From: Halalkalicoccus sp. CGA53
Lineage (GTDB): Archaea; Halobacteriota; Halobacteria; Halobacteriales; Halalkalicoccaceae
Direction of reading: 5' to 3'
Length of the DNA stretch: 64,000 bases
Assembly: GCF_036429475.1 (NCBI RefSeq)
Contig: NZ_CP144125.1
Coordinates: forward strand, 3,489,521 to 3,553,520
Below, piece by piece: positions 24,938 through 32,976 of this stretch. The translations under genes and the position numbers were made by a program. The notes beneath the pieces are model-generated. The model saw only the letters and a list, made by a program, of their open reading frames with translations. It did not search any database and was not told where the DNA came from. Positions within the stretch are counted from its first letter, which is position 1; every line of letters begins with the position of its first letter.

Positions 24938-25702
24938 ATGAACGACGACCGACGAGCGATCGTCCTCGCGGCGGGGCAGGGAAAGCGACTCCAGCCGCTC
25001 ACCGACGAGACGCCGAAGACGCTTCTCGACGTGGGGAGCCAGTCGATCCTCGATCACATCCTCGACAGCCTCGAAGCCAACGGCTACGAGGAGGCCGTCG
25101 TCGTGACGGGCTTCGGGCGCGAACAGGTCGAAGCTCACTGCGACGCCCGCGAGGGCATCGGGATCGAGTTCGTCCACAACGCCGACTACGACACGACGAA
25201 CAACATCTACTCGCTCTGGCTCGCCCGCGAGTACGCCGAAGGCGGGTTCACCCTCATCAACGCGGACACCCTCTTCCCCGCGAGCAGTCTCGAGAAGCTG
25301 TGTGCAGCCGAGGGGAGCGCGCTGCTCGTCGACACCGAGCAGGACCTCGACGACGAGGAGATGCAGGTCGCCTTCGGTTCCGACCACATCGAAACCATCG
25401 GGAAGAACCTGGATAGTGAGAACCGAGAAACAGGTGTCTACCTCGAGGACGGCGACGGGGAGTACATCGGCGTCTCGCGCTTTACCGCCGAGGATACGAC
25501 GCTCCTGTTCGGGCACATCGAGGAGTTCGTCGAGCGCGGGGCCGTGACGGACTGGTACGAGGCGGCGTTCGACCGGCTCTTCGACGAGCGCGAGATCGGT
25601 TACGTCGAGGTCGACGACACCTGGATGGAGATCGACACGCCCGAGGACCTCGAACGGGCGCGCACCCGATGGCCCGAGGCGCACGTCGAGCAGTCGCTGT
25701 GA
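24938..25702 (+). CDS. Sugar/alcohol-phosphate nucleotidyltransferase, LicC-like
   Basis: This 254-residue nucleotidyltransferase has the opening 'AIVLAAGQGKRLQPLTDETPK' (G-x-G-x-R plus the lysine K27 that contacts the nucleotide). The fingerprint 'DYDTTNNIYSLWLA' is what sets apart choline-phosphate cytidylyltransferase LicC and inositol-phosphate cytidylyltransferases from ordinary RmlA-type enzymes. 'LINADTLFPASSLEKL' holds the metal-binding Asp, and 'VDDTWMEIDTPEDLERA' closes the site. It should join CTP (or another NTP) with a phosphorylated alcohol to give CDP-X. Its stop overlaps the GTG of the next gene by four bases (GTGA), a TagF-like phosphotransferase that would use CDP-X. The exact alcohol is unknown. 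Confidence 0.85.
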   Translation: MNDDRRAIVLAAGQGKRLQPLTDETPKTLLDVGSQSILDHILDSLEANGYEEAVVVTGFGREQVEAHCDAREGIGIEFVHNADYDTTNNIYSLWLAREYAEGGFTLINADTLFPASSLEKLCAAEGSALLVDTEQDLDDEEMQVAFGSDHIETIGKNLDSENRETGVYLEDGDGEYIGVSRFTAEDTTLLFGHIEEFVERGAVTDWYEAAFDRLFDEREIGYVEVDDTWMEIDTPEDLERARTRWPEAHVEQSL

Positions 25703-26880
25703 TCCGGCGGGGCGTCCGGGGTGTCTTGGCGACAGTCCTGTTCGCCCTCTCGCTGGTCAGTCCTCGCGATGACTCACTGTGGGTCTTCGGCTCGAACGGC
25801 GGCGACGCCTTTCGCGACAACGCGAAGTACCTCTACCTGCACGCCGCCGACGAGCGCGAGCACGTCAGGGCGGTGTGGCTCTCGCGGAACGAGGAGGTCA
25901 TCGAGCGACTCCGATCGAGCGGATACGAGGCGTACCACGTCGACTCCCTCCGTGGGATCCGGGCGAACCTCCGTGCGGGGTACGTCTTCGTGACGCACGG
26001 CATGCCGGACGTGAACCGGTGGTGTTCCGGTGGAGCGACGAAAGTCCTGCTCTGGCACGGCGTCGCGCTGAAACGGATCGGCTGGGACGCACCGAAACTC
26101 CGACACCGGAGAGAGCGTCTGAAGCGGGTGATGAAGGACACGCTCTTCGACCGCTACGACTGGATCACGGTACCGTCGGAGGCGATGGTCGGACCGTTCG
26201 CCTCCGCGTTCCGGATCGGAGAGGACAGGGTGCTCACGACCGGCTACCCGCGAAACGACGTGCCGGCGGGGACGTGGACGGGTGCGGACCCGACGAGGGA
26301 GGTGGAACTCGAACGGCGCTATCGCGCGTACCACGAGGAGGGACCGGTGGTCCTCTACATGCCGACGATCCACCGCGAGACGGGAGAGAGCATCGTCGAT
26401 CATCTCGACCTCGACGCGTTCGATCAGTGGCTCGCCGAGCGGGACGCCCGTCTGCTGTTCAAACCGCACCCCGCCGAACCGATCGACCTCGGTGGAGGGT
26501 TCTCCAGGATCGAGGAGGTGCCCGAGGGCGTCGACGTCTATCCGCTGCTCGAGTACGCCGACGTGGTGCTCACCGACTACTCGTCGGTCTACTTCGACTT
26601 CCTCCTACTCGACCGGCCGGTCGTCTTCTACCCGTTCGATCTCTTAGGGTACCGGGAGGAACGCGGGTTCTATCCCGAGTACGAGGCGGTGACGCCCGGG
26701 CCAGTAGCGACGACGTTCGCGGGCCTCCTCGACCGACTGGACGACGTACTCGAGACCGACGAGTACGCCGCCGATCGCACGGCAGTTCGCGAGGAGTTCC
26801 TGTGGACCGGGCCCGGGAGCCGGTGTCGATCGGTCGGCGACCGGTTCGACCCGCGTGCCGATACGTCGGGGGGGAGGTGA
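25699..26880 (+). CDS. CDP-glycerol glycerophosphotransferase-family protein (TagB/TagF-like)
   Basis: This 393-residue protein has the order of motifs typical of PF04464: 'DSLWVFGSNGGDAFRDNAKYL', 'VFVTHGMPDVNRWCSGGATKV', 'LLWHGVALKRIGWDAPKL', 'LYMPTIHRETGES', 'LLFKPHPAEP' and 'VVLTDYSSVYFDFLLLDRPV', followed by 'VFYPFDL'. The histidines in the WHG and KPH boxes bind the phosphates. In bacteria these enzymes transfer glycerol- or ribitol-phosphate from CDP-alcohols to teichoic-acid chains at the inner face of the membrane. Here the partner next door is a LicC-like cytidylyltransferase, joined by a GTGA overlap that fixes the start at 25699. The pair suggests a phosphodiester-linked surface polymer; no archaeal product is known to me. 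The first 25 residues could be a membrane-associating segment. Confidence 0.86.
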   Translation: MIRRGVRGVLATVLFALSLVSPRDDSLWVFGSNGGDAFRDNAKYLYLHAADEREHVRAVWLSRNEEVIERLRSSGYEAYHVDSLRGIRANLRAGYVFVTHGMPDVNRWCSGGATKVLLWHGVALKRIGWDAPKLRHRRERLKRVMKDTLFDRYDWITVPSEAMVGPFASAFRIGEDRVLTTGYPRNDVPAGTWTGADPTREVELERRYRAYHEEGPVVLYMPTIHRETGESIVDHLDLDAFDQWLAERDARLLFKPHPAEPIDLGGGFSRIEEVPEGVDVYPLLEYADVVLTDYSSVYFDFLLLDRPVVFYPFDLLGYREERGFYPEYEAVTPGPVATTFAGLLDRLDDVLETDEYAADRTAVREEFLWTGPGSRCRSVGDRFDPRADTSGGR

Positions 26881-26953
26881 CCTCGAAAGAGGTCGGGGTG
26901 AGTCTCGGGGATCGACCACTCGAACCGTGACGAGGAGACCGATTAGTCACAGC

Positions 26954-26963
26954 GTATTATAGA
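26954..26963 (+). promoter_or_regulatory. TATA-like box of the third ligase/polymerase gene
   Basis: 'gtattataga' lies about 25-34 bp before the GTG at 26988, as expected for a leaderless or short-leader transcript. Confidence 0.4.
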
Positions 26964-26987
26964 GCCAGTCGCCTAACTATCGGGAAC

Positions 26988-28250
26988 GTGAGCGCTCACT
27001 CCCACCTCCGACGGGTCTCTGGCCACCTCGGGAGTTTCGAGGTGGTGTTCGCGCTCTTTCTCTTCTCCGGCGTCTACAAGGCTTCGCCGCGGCTCGCGTG
27101 GGTGCCGATCGACCTGACGGCGATGCTCGCGGCCGTGAGCCTCCTCCTCTCCGTCGGCCTGCTCGCCCGGGGACGCGTCGAGGTTCGCCCCGGTTCACTG
27201 GCCCTGGTCGCGCTGTTCGGGGGCTTTCTCGTCTACGCGCTCCTCTCCGTCCTCTGGACGCCGAGCGAGATCTACGTGCGAGAGAAGGCGTTCAGGCTCG
27301 CCAGCGTCACGACGTTCTCGCTGCTCGGCTGTGCGCTCGTCGTGGCCCAGGACCGGGTTCGACTGTGGCGTTTTCTCGCCGTCTCGCTCGCGCTGGCCGT
27401 CGTGACGGCGGTGGCGACGGTCTACCCGGTCGTCCTCTACGGACCCGTGCGGGTCGAGCCGTTCGGGACGACGTACCTCATCCTCGGCCGGATGATCGGC
27501 TTCGGCGCGGTCGTCGCCGCCTGCTACCTCCTGTTCGTCTCCCCGTCGACCCCCCGATCTATCGCGGCGACCGCCGTCCTCGGGTTTCTCGGCGCCGGTC
27601 TGGTCCTGCTCGACGGACGGGGGCCGCTGGCGGCCACCGTGCTCACGATCGGGGCGCTCGCCGTCGCGGCGTTCCCGCTCGCCTCGCTTCACCGGAGACC
27701 CGAACGCCTCCTCCCGAGCCTCGCTGCCGGCGGCATCGTCGCCGCCGCGACCGTCGTCTACGGCGAGTCGCTCCGCGTCACCGAGAAGTTCCGGGCGACG
27801 TTCAGCGACGATCCCGACCCGGCGACGACCGGACGGCTGGAGAACTGGGAGTTCGCGCTCGAGACCTGGCTCTCGGGTCGGACGGTCACCGGTCACGGGC
27901 TTGCGAGCTGGGGCCCGCTCAACGATCAGGTCGTTCGCTGGCCGCACAACGTCGTCCTGGAACTCCTCGTCGAACTGGGGGTGGTCGGCCTCGTCCTCTT
28001 CTCGCTTCCGGTCGTGATCGGCCTCTCGCTCGCGATCCTCGGCTACCGGGAGACACGCGAGCCGGAGTGTGTGGTCGTCCTCGCGCTCTTCTGCTACACG
28101 TTCCTCAACGCACAGGTGACCGGCGACTTCAACGAGAACCGCTTTCTCTTCGCCGCGATCGGACTGCTCTGTTACGGTGCGTACGCGAGGGGATCCGAAC
28201 CGGTGACGGTCGACCGACTCGTCGATCGAGCCCGGCGCCTCCTCGGGTGA
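26988..28250 (+). CDS. O-antigen ligase/polymerase-like membrane protein, copy 3
   Basis: This 420-residue polytopic protein has about 11 hydrophobic helices (for example 'FEVVFALFLFSGVYKAS', 'LVALFGGFLVYALLSVLW'). The Wzy_C-like loop is present: 'GRLENWEFALETWLSGRTVTGHG' and 'VRWPHNVVLELLVELGVVGLVLF', where 'HN..LE.L.E.G..G' is the signature. It is only moderately like copies 1 and 2. It should polymerise or ligate lipid-linked glycans at the outer face. A GTG start at 26988 lies behind a TATA-like box. It comes right after the TagF-like gene but with a promoter of its own. Having three such proteins within 18 kb suggests more than one glycan or a separate ligase step. Confidence 0.8.
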   Translation: MSAHSHLRRVSGHLGSFEVVFALFLFSGVYKASPRLAWVPIDLTAMLAAVSLLLSVGLLARGRVEVRPGSLALVALFGGFLVYALLSVLWTPSEIYVREKAFRLASVTTFSLLGCALVVAQDRVRLWRFLAVSLALAVVTAVATVYPVVLYGPVRVEPFGTTYLILGRMIGFGAVVAACYLLFVSPSTPRSIAATAVLGFLGAGLVLLDGRGPLAATVLTIGALAVAAFPLASLHRRPERLLPSLAAGGIVAAATVVYGESLRVTEKFRATFSDDPDPATTGRLENWEFALETWLSGRTVTGHGLASWGPLNDQVVRWPHNVVLELLVELGVVGLVLFSLPVVIGLSLAILGYRETREPECVVVLALFCYTFLNAQVTGDFNENRFLFAAIGLLCYGAYARGSEPVTVDRLVDRARRLLG

Positions 28251-28296
28251 GACGCCGCCGGCTAGGGCGACCGGAGAGAGCGAACCCTCGAGCGGT

Positions 28297-28309
28297 TTCA
28301 CGCCGTGAA
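28297..28309. promoter_or_regulatory. Perfect 13-bp palindrome upstream of the lipoprotein gene
   Basis: TTCACG-C-CGTGAA lies 47 bp before the ATG at 28356. The place suits an operator, but no protein can be assigned. Confidence 0.25.
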
Positions 28310-28355
28310 GATCGTTCACGCCTCGGTAGCGTTTCGACCCGTACGGTGATACCCG

Positions 28356-29237
28356 ATGGGTCAGTATCGTGATACGAGTGAGACGGAGATGAGATCCACA
28401 CGATCCGATCGAACGGGACCAGAGCGCCGGATCGACCGCAGGGACGTCCTCCGCGCGCTGGGCGCCGTGGGCGTGACGGCGATCGCCGGGTGTGCCGGCG
28501 AGGAGACCGATCCGACCGACGACGGGGGCGACGACGATCCACCCGACGACGACGCAGGTGACGACGACCCCGACACCGACGATGGGGACGGTGAGGAGGT
28601 CGCCGACGACGCGGACGACGGGGAGGTGGAGGAAGGAGACGACGAAGAGAGCGAAGCGGACGACGAGGACGACGAGACCACGCGGTTCGGGGACACGATC
28701 CAGTTCGCCGACTCCTACGCCTACGAGGCGACGGTCACCGAGGAGGGGACCGGCCAGGAGTTCCGGATGGAGGGCCGAATCGCGAGGGGAGACTCGTACA
28801 TGCGGATGGACGGCGAGGAGGGGGTGATGGAGATATACGCCATCGACGGCGAGACGTTCTTCGTCGAGAACGAAGCGCAGTGTTTCGCCTTGCCGGAGGC
28901 CGAGAGGGAGGGGGAGGAGCCCGAGGACGTCGACGCCGGAACCCACGAAGAGGAGGTCGACGAGCACCCGGAGCTGGAGTCTGTCGGCAAGGACGAGATC
29001 GACGGCGAGGACGTGTACGTCTTCGAGCTGACGGCGGAGGAGGCCGCGGCCCACGACGAGGAGGTGACCTACTACGTGGGCGTCGAGAGCGGCTACCTCC
29101 GCCGCGTCGAGACCGACGAGGCCGTCATCGACTTCCACTCGTGGGGGGAGGTGGACTCCATCGATCCGCCCGATATGGAGTGTATGGCGATCGACGGGGA
29201 GTTCGACGACGACGACCTGCCGAACGTTCGGATCTGA
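28356..29237 (+). CDS. Acidic haloarchaeal lipoprotein, unknown function
   Basis: This 293-residue protein with a Tat/lipobox signal 'RRIDRRDVLRALGAVGVTAIAGC' would be lipidated at C46 and anchored outside the membrane. Residues 47-110 are a low-complexity Asp/Glu/Gly linker. The folded part (about 110-293) reads 'FADSYAYEATVTEEGTGQ', 'RMEGRIARGDSYMRMDGEEG', 'VYVFELTAEEAAAHDEEVTYYV' and 'VESGYLRRVETDEAVIDFHSW'. This alternation of strands resembles LolA/LppX-like lipoprotein-binding beta-sheets, but similarity is only in pattern. A start at 28389 is equally possible. It follows the polysaccharide locus and may belong to the envelope. I do not recognise the family. Confidence 0.75.
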   Translation: MGQYRDTSETEMRSTRSDRTGPERRIDRRDVLRALGAVGVTAIAGCAGEETDPTDDGGDDDPPDDDAGDDDPDTDDGDGEEVADDADDGEVEEGDDEESEADDEDDETTRFGDTIQFADSYAYEATVTEEGTGQEFRMEGRIARGDSYMRMDGEEGVMEIYAIDGETFFVENEAQCFALPEAEREGEEPEDVDAGTHEEEVDEHPELESVGKDEIDGEDVYVFELTAEEAAAHDEEVTYYVGVESGYLRRVETDEAVIDFHSWGEVDSIDPPDMECMAIDGEFDDDDLPNVRI

Positions 29238-29360
29238 GCGGGAACGGGCCCGTCGAAACCGGCGGCGCGTTCGAGATGGCGCGATCCCTCGCCGATCGGT
29301 CGAGTGAGCCGATCGAACTGAACGGGGTAAGACGATCGCCGATCGCCAGCGACTCGCCTC

Positions 29361-30194
29361 TCAGGCCGTCGGCTCGGAGGTCTCCGTTGTACTCCGTTCG
29401 ACGAGCGACCGGTAGAACGAGACGTGGTACGTCCAGGCGAGTGTGGCCGCGAGGGTTCCGAGGAGGAGTCCGAGCGCGACGGAGAGCGCGAGGAGGGGTT
29501 CCGAGGTGACGACGTAGGCGGTCCCGTCGGTCTCCGGGTCCGGAAGCTCCACCGCGGTGAAGAACAACACCGTGTCCGGGATTCGTGGGACGAACGTGAT
29601 CAGCAGGAAGATCGCCGACTAGCCGAGCACGCCGAGGAAGTTCTCCCTCACGAGACCGACGCTCGCGGAGAGGGAGCCGATCGCACTCTCGTCGGAGACG
29701 ACGACCGCCGCGTAGAAGAACTGCAAGAAGACGAAGGCCAGAACGACCACCAGCAGGCTCGCGAGGATCAGTCCGAGGAGTAGCAGGCCGGCCCCGAGCA
29801 CCCCTCCCTCGCCGAGGCTGAACAGGGCGACGCCGCCGACGATACCGACGACCATCGTGAGGACGAACATCGCGACGTAGACGACCAGGATCGCGAGCAC
29901 GAACAGGATCGTCGCACCGAGCATCGAGAGGTAGTTCGAACGCGCCTCCGGGAGGAACCGATCGAGCCCCGTCTCGCCGTCGAGATCCGCGTTCGCCATC
30001 CCGACCAGACCCGCGATGGCGAACGGCCAGACGAGGAGGAAGGCGAACGAGAGCCCGACGCTGACGGCCGGACCGCCGAGCTGTCCGAGCGCAGATAGCT
30101 CGCCGAGCGCTGCGAACACCAGACCGCCGGCCAGCAGGATCGGGTGGTCTCGGATCGTCCGAACGGCCGTCGACACGGAGCGTATCGCGATCAT
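29361..30194 (-). pseudogene. Multi-pass membrane protein interrupted by an in-frame TAG
   Basis: From the ATG at 30194 the frame encodes about 191 residues with five or so membrane helices (for example 'ILLAGGLVFAALGE', 'FVLTMVVGIVGGVALFSL', 'ASLLVVVLAFVFLQFFYAAVVV') up to 'LVRENFLGVLG'. A TAG codon follows (complement of 29619-29621). Reading continues in the same frame with 'SAIFLLITFVPRIPDTVLFF' and the final helix 'PLLALSVALGLLLGTLAATLAW' to a stop at 29361. The reunited protein (277 residues plus the stop) is like the DUF4013/DUF7847-type haloarchaeal membrane proteins, judging from the N-terminal 'RTIRDHP' and the 'GSLSASVGLVRENFL' motif. One base change would make this nonsense. Pyrrolysine use is not expected in this group. 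It is either truncated or an error. Confidence 0.75.
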
Positions 30195-30357
30195 ATCCGA
30201 ACAGTTATCGTATAGGTATATGGATCCGCGGCGGAGTTTCCGGACGAGAAAACCGGGTTGCTGCGAGTCGATCGGTCCGTGAGCGTCGGAGGTTGTCGGG
30301 AGGGACATTCTTCAATTTCGAGACGTCTCACGAAGCGATCGATCCGGCCGACGACGA

Positions 30358-31263
30358 TCACACCTGGAGCGCGCTCTCGAAGACCGACACCGGCTGGTTG
30401 CCGACGATCCGCGTGAGGAACTCCCCCTCCCTGAAGAGGAAGAAGGAGGGCGTCCGGAAGAAGCCCGCCCGACGTCGGACGTCGAGGTCCAGATCGACCA
30501 TCGGATCGAACGTCCCGTCTTCGACGTCCTCGGCGACGGCCTCGCCGTCGACGTCCGTTCCACGGAGGAATCCCCGGGTGTGATCGAGAACGGATTCGTC
30601 GTTGAGCGAGTCCTGTGCGTCGTAGTACTCCCCACGAAGCTCCCAGAAGGAGGGCTCGTCGCGCGCGAACGTCGCCTCCAAGGCGTGTGTCGCGGGCTCG
30701 GCCCACGCCGCGGTCCGGGGGAACTGACGGGTGACGAACGTCACACGGCCGCTGTCGATCAGTTCCGTCTCGAACTCCGGGAAGGTCCGCTCGTGAAAGC
30801 GTGCACAGACCTGGCAGGAGGCGTCCTCGAACTCGACGACCACCGCACCGGTCTCCTCGGGGAGCGAGCCCAGGAACGGCCGTCGGCCGAGGCCGTCCGC
30901 GACCGGGTGGCCGTAGTCGACGGTGAACCGCTCGGTGTGGACCGGATCGACCGGTTCGGGGTCGTTCTCGCCGTCCTCGCTGTCCTTGCCGTTTCCATCG
31001 TCCTCGTCGTCGCTCCCGTCCGTCTCGTACTCCTCGAGGTCGAACTCCGAGGAGTCTGTCTCGTTCGCCGAGTCGGTCGCGTTCGGTGACTCGGTGTCGT
31101 CGGCGGGCACGGCGGAGTCCGGATCGTCGTCCGATCCTCCGATGTCGAGCGCCCCACTGCCGAGACAGCCGGAGAGTCCAGCGGCCGCGGCGGCAGCGAG
31201 GACCGCTCGTCGCGACCGCCGGGACCCGCTCGTGTTCCTGTCGGGAGGGAAACCGTCGTCCAT
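30358..31263 (-). CDS. DsbA/thioredoxin-like lipoprotein with CxxC
   Basis: This 301-residue protein has a Tat-like 'RRSRRAVLAAAAAAGLSGC' signal and lipobox Cys at residue 33, followed by an acidic, Asn/Thr-containing linker (about 40-105). The thioredoxin-fold domain begins near 110, with the redox motif 'FEDASCQVCARFHERTF' (C150 and C153, preceded by a strand). After 'VTFVTRQFPRTAAWAEPATHA' comes a helical insertion as in DsbA, and 'GFFRTPSFFLFREG' holds the cis-Pro segment (T-P). It should catalyse or shuttle disulfides in exported proteins. It is divergent from a second DsbA-like lipoprotein, with which it shares a 257-bp intergenic region. Partner DsbB-like proteins are not seen in the window. 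Confidence 0.85.
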   Translation of the reverse strand: MDDGFPPDRNTSGSRRSRRAVLAAAAAAGLSGCLGSGALDIGGSDDDPDSAVPADDTESPNATDSANETDSSEFDLEEYETDGSDDEDDGNGKDSEDGENDPEPVDPVHTERFTVDYGHPVADGLGRRPFLGSLPEETGAVVVEFEDASCQVCARFHERTFPEFETELIDSGRVTFVTRQFPRTAAWAEPATHALEATFARDEPSFWELRGEYYDAQDSLNDESVLDHTRGFLRGTDVDGEAVAEDVEDGTFDPMVDLDLDVRRRAGFFRTPSFFLFREGEFLTRIVGNQPVSVFESALQV

Positions 31264-31520
31264 GACCAGTCGTACCGGGAGATCACGTTTCGTTATGACT
31301 CCGATAAGATACTTTCACGATAGCCTTATAGACACGTCGGAATATCGTACTATCGAAAACGTATCGAACGGGACGAATATCAACTAGAGGTACAATCCGG
31401 CTGTCTAGGTCACTCTCTCTCTCCGTACTTCGTTTGGTACCTGCTAAAAGGGAACGTTCAGTACTTCTAGGTTAGAAGCCGGTCTATAACCAAGTCACGG
31501 CGACCGGTACGAATTCCGAT
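31264..31520. promoter_or_regulatory. Divergent promoter region of the two DsbA-like genes
   Basis: For the plus gene, 'ctataacc' at 31494-31501 lies about 24 bp before the ATG at 31521. For the minus gene, a 'gtcataacg' type box (complement of about 31288-31297) lies about 30 bp upstream of the ATG at 31263. The region is AT-richer than its surroundings. Confidence 0.45.
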
Positions 31521-32654
31521 ATGGACACCCCGACGACTCGTCGACGGCTGCTACGGGGAACGGGCGTCACCCTGGCGGCCGCGCTGGCCGGCTGCATGGG
31601 TGACGACGACCCGCCGGAGAACGCCACGAACACGACGAACGCGACCGATTCGACGAACCGGACGTCGACTCCCACGCCCACCGAGACGCCGGAGCCGACC
31701 GAGGAGGCGAACGACGGCCCGGACGACGAGGAACCGGAAGAGGCGCTCGGGACCCTCCTCGTCACACTCGAAGACGAATCGGGAACCCCGGTAACGAGCG
31801 ACGTTTCGGTGACGGTCGAGCACGAACGCGAGCCGTTCTCCGAGCGCTACGACGAGGGGATCGGCGAGGGACGCCTCTCGGTCCAGATCGAGGAGGCTGG
31901 CGCGCACACGGTCACCGTACACAGCCCCGAAGAGACCTACGAGACGGTCGAGGAGACCGTCGAGGTCGACGAGGCGGACGAGACGGTCGCGTTCACGCTC
32001 GTCGAACGGGAGCCGGAGTACGACACCTCGGAGATCGACGAGCCGTCGGGCGCGCTGTTCGACGCACCGATCCCCGAGACCCCGGAGCTCCACGAGTTCG
32101 CGGTCGCCGGTACCGGGGACGCCCCCGTGACCGCGACGGTCTACGGTGGCTGGAAGTGCAGTTACACGCTCCGGTTCGTCCGGGAGGTCCTCCCCACTGT
32201 GATCGAGGAGTTCGTCCGCACCGGCGAGGTCGACCTCCGGTTCCGGGCGGTCGGCTACAGACAGAACGGGAACCCGTACCACGGCCCGGACGGCGTCGAC
32301 GCCGCACGGGCCGGCCTCGCCGTCTGGTACCACGATCCCGCGGCCTACTGGCGGTACTTCGAGACCTTCTTCCACAACATGAACCAGTACCACGGCTGGG
32401 CCGAGACCGAGACGGTGATGGCGATCGCAGAGACCGCCGAGGTCTCGGACCGGCGGGGGATCGAGAGCGCCGTCGAGGGCGGGGCCTACCGCGCACAGAT
32501 CGACGACACGATGGAGATCGCGACGGACTACGAGATGGAGACGATCCCCCGGATGGTGATCGGGGAGGACGGGGACGAGGATGCCGAAGAGATCAGGGCC
32601 TCGGACCTCGCGACGGTTCGAGAAGCGCTCCGGGAGGCGGTCGACTCGGCCTGA
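31521..32654 (+). CDS. DsbA-like lipoprotein with a single active-site Cys (CxxT)
   Basis: This 377-residue protein has a Tat-type lipobox signal 'RRRLLRGTGVTLAAALAGC' (C25). Residues 26-75 are a Thr/Asn/Pro-rich linker likely to carry glycans. Residues about 76-160 form a beta-sandwich of the carboxypeptidase-regulatory kind ('GTLLVTLEDESGTPVTSDVSVTVE', 'YETVEETVEVDEADETVAF'). The DsbA-like domain starts about 200 with 'VTATVYGGWKCSYTLRFV': C213 is followed by S-Y-T, so the second Cys of CxxC is missing. 'YHDPAAYWRYFETFFHNMNQYHGW' is the helical insertion and 'TIPRMVIGEDG' the cis-Pro loop. A monothiol form could isomerise or reduce mixed disulfides, or only bind. It is divergent from the CxxC protein. 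Confidence 0.82.
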   Translation: MDTPTTRRRLLRGTGVTLAAALAGCMGDDDPPENATNTTNATDSTNRTSTPTPTETPEPTEEANDGPDDEEPEEALGTLLVTLEDESGTPVTSDVSVTVEHEREPFSERYDEGIGEGRLSVQIEEAGAHTVTVHSPEETYETVEETVEVDEADETVAFTLVEREPEYDTSEIDEPSGALFDAPIPETPELHEFAVAGTGDAPVTATVYGGWKCSYTLRFVREVLPTVIEEFVRTGEVDLRFRAVGYRQNGNPYHGPDGVDAARAGLAVWYHDPAAYWRYFETFFHNMNQYHGWAETETVMAIAETAEVSDRRGIESAVEGGAYRAQIDDTMEIATDYEMETIPRMVIGEDGDEDAEEIRASDLATVREALREAVDSA

Positions 32655-32768
32655 TCGGACGTCTCGCGATCCGTACGCCGGCCACGTGCCGCAGCACTCC
32701 CACGACCGTTCACTGGAGCCACCCCGGGCGTGAGAAGATGTAAGTCCCGTAGGACCCTACGACGGTCG

Positions 32769-32966
32769 ATGGAAGGGAGCGATCCGGGGATCCGGTTCGA
32801 GCGAAAGTGGTTCCGGCTGGGGCTCGCCCTGGCGTTCGTCTACGCGGGATTCACCCTCCTGCTCGTCACACTGCTCCGGATCGACCAGACGCTCGCGTTC
32901 GCCGTGGCGGTCGTCGGCGGAACGCTCGGGGCGCTCGCGCTGATGGTCTTCGTCAGATACTACTGA
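32769..32966 (+). CDS. Small two-helix membrane protein
   Basis: This 65-residue protein has two hydrophobic stretches: 'LGLALAFVYAGFTLLLVTLL' and 'LAFAVAVVGGTLGALALMVFV'. The N-terminus 'MEGSDPGIRFERKWFRLG' is polar and would be inside. The ATG at 32769 gives the compact form; upstream codons are not protein-like. It ends ten bases before the 3' end of the convergent TRAP permease gene. The protein is not recognised, but the hydrophobic pattern is consistent and suits a real gene. Confidence 0.65.
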   Translation: MEGSDPGIRFERKWFRLGLALAFVYAGFTLLLVTLLRIDQTLAFAVAVVGGTLGALALMVFVRYY

Positions 32967-32976
32967 CCCGGAGAGG

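Noticed and set aside
28500-28700. Repetitive GAC/GAG-rich tract that looks like a repeat array
   Set aside because: It is the Asp/Glu-rich linker of the lipoprotein; the periodicity is from codons, not from a repeat unit or CRISPR.
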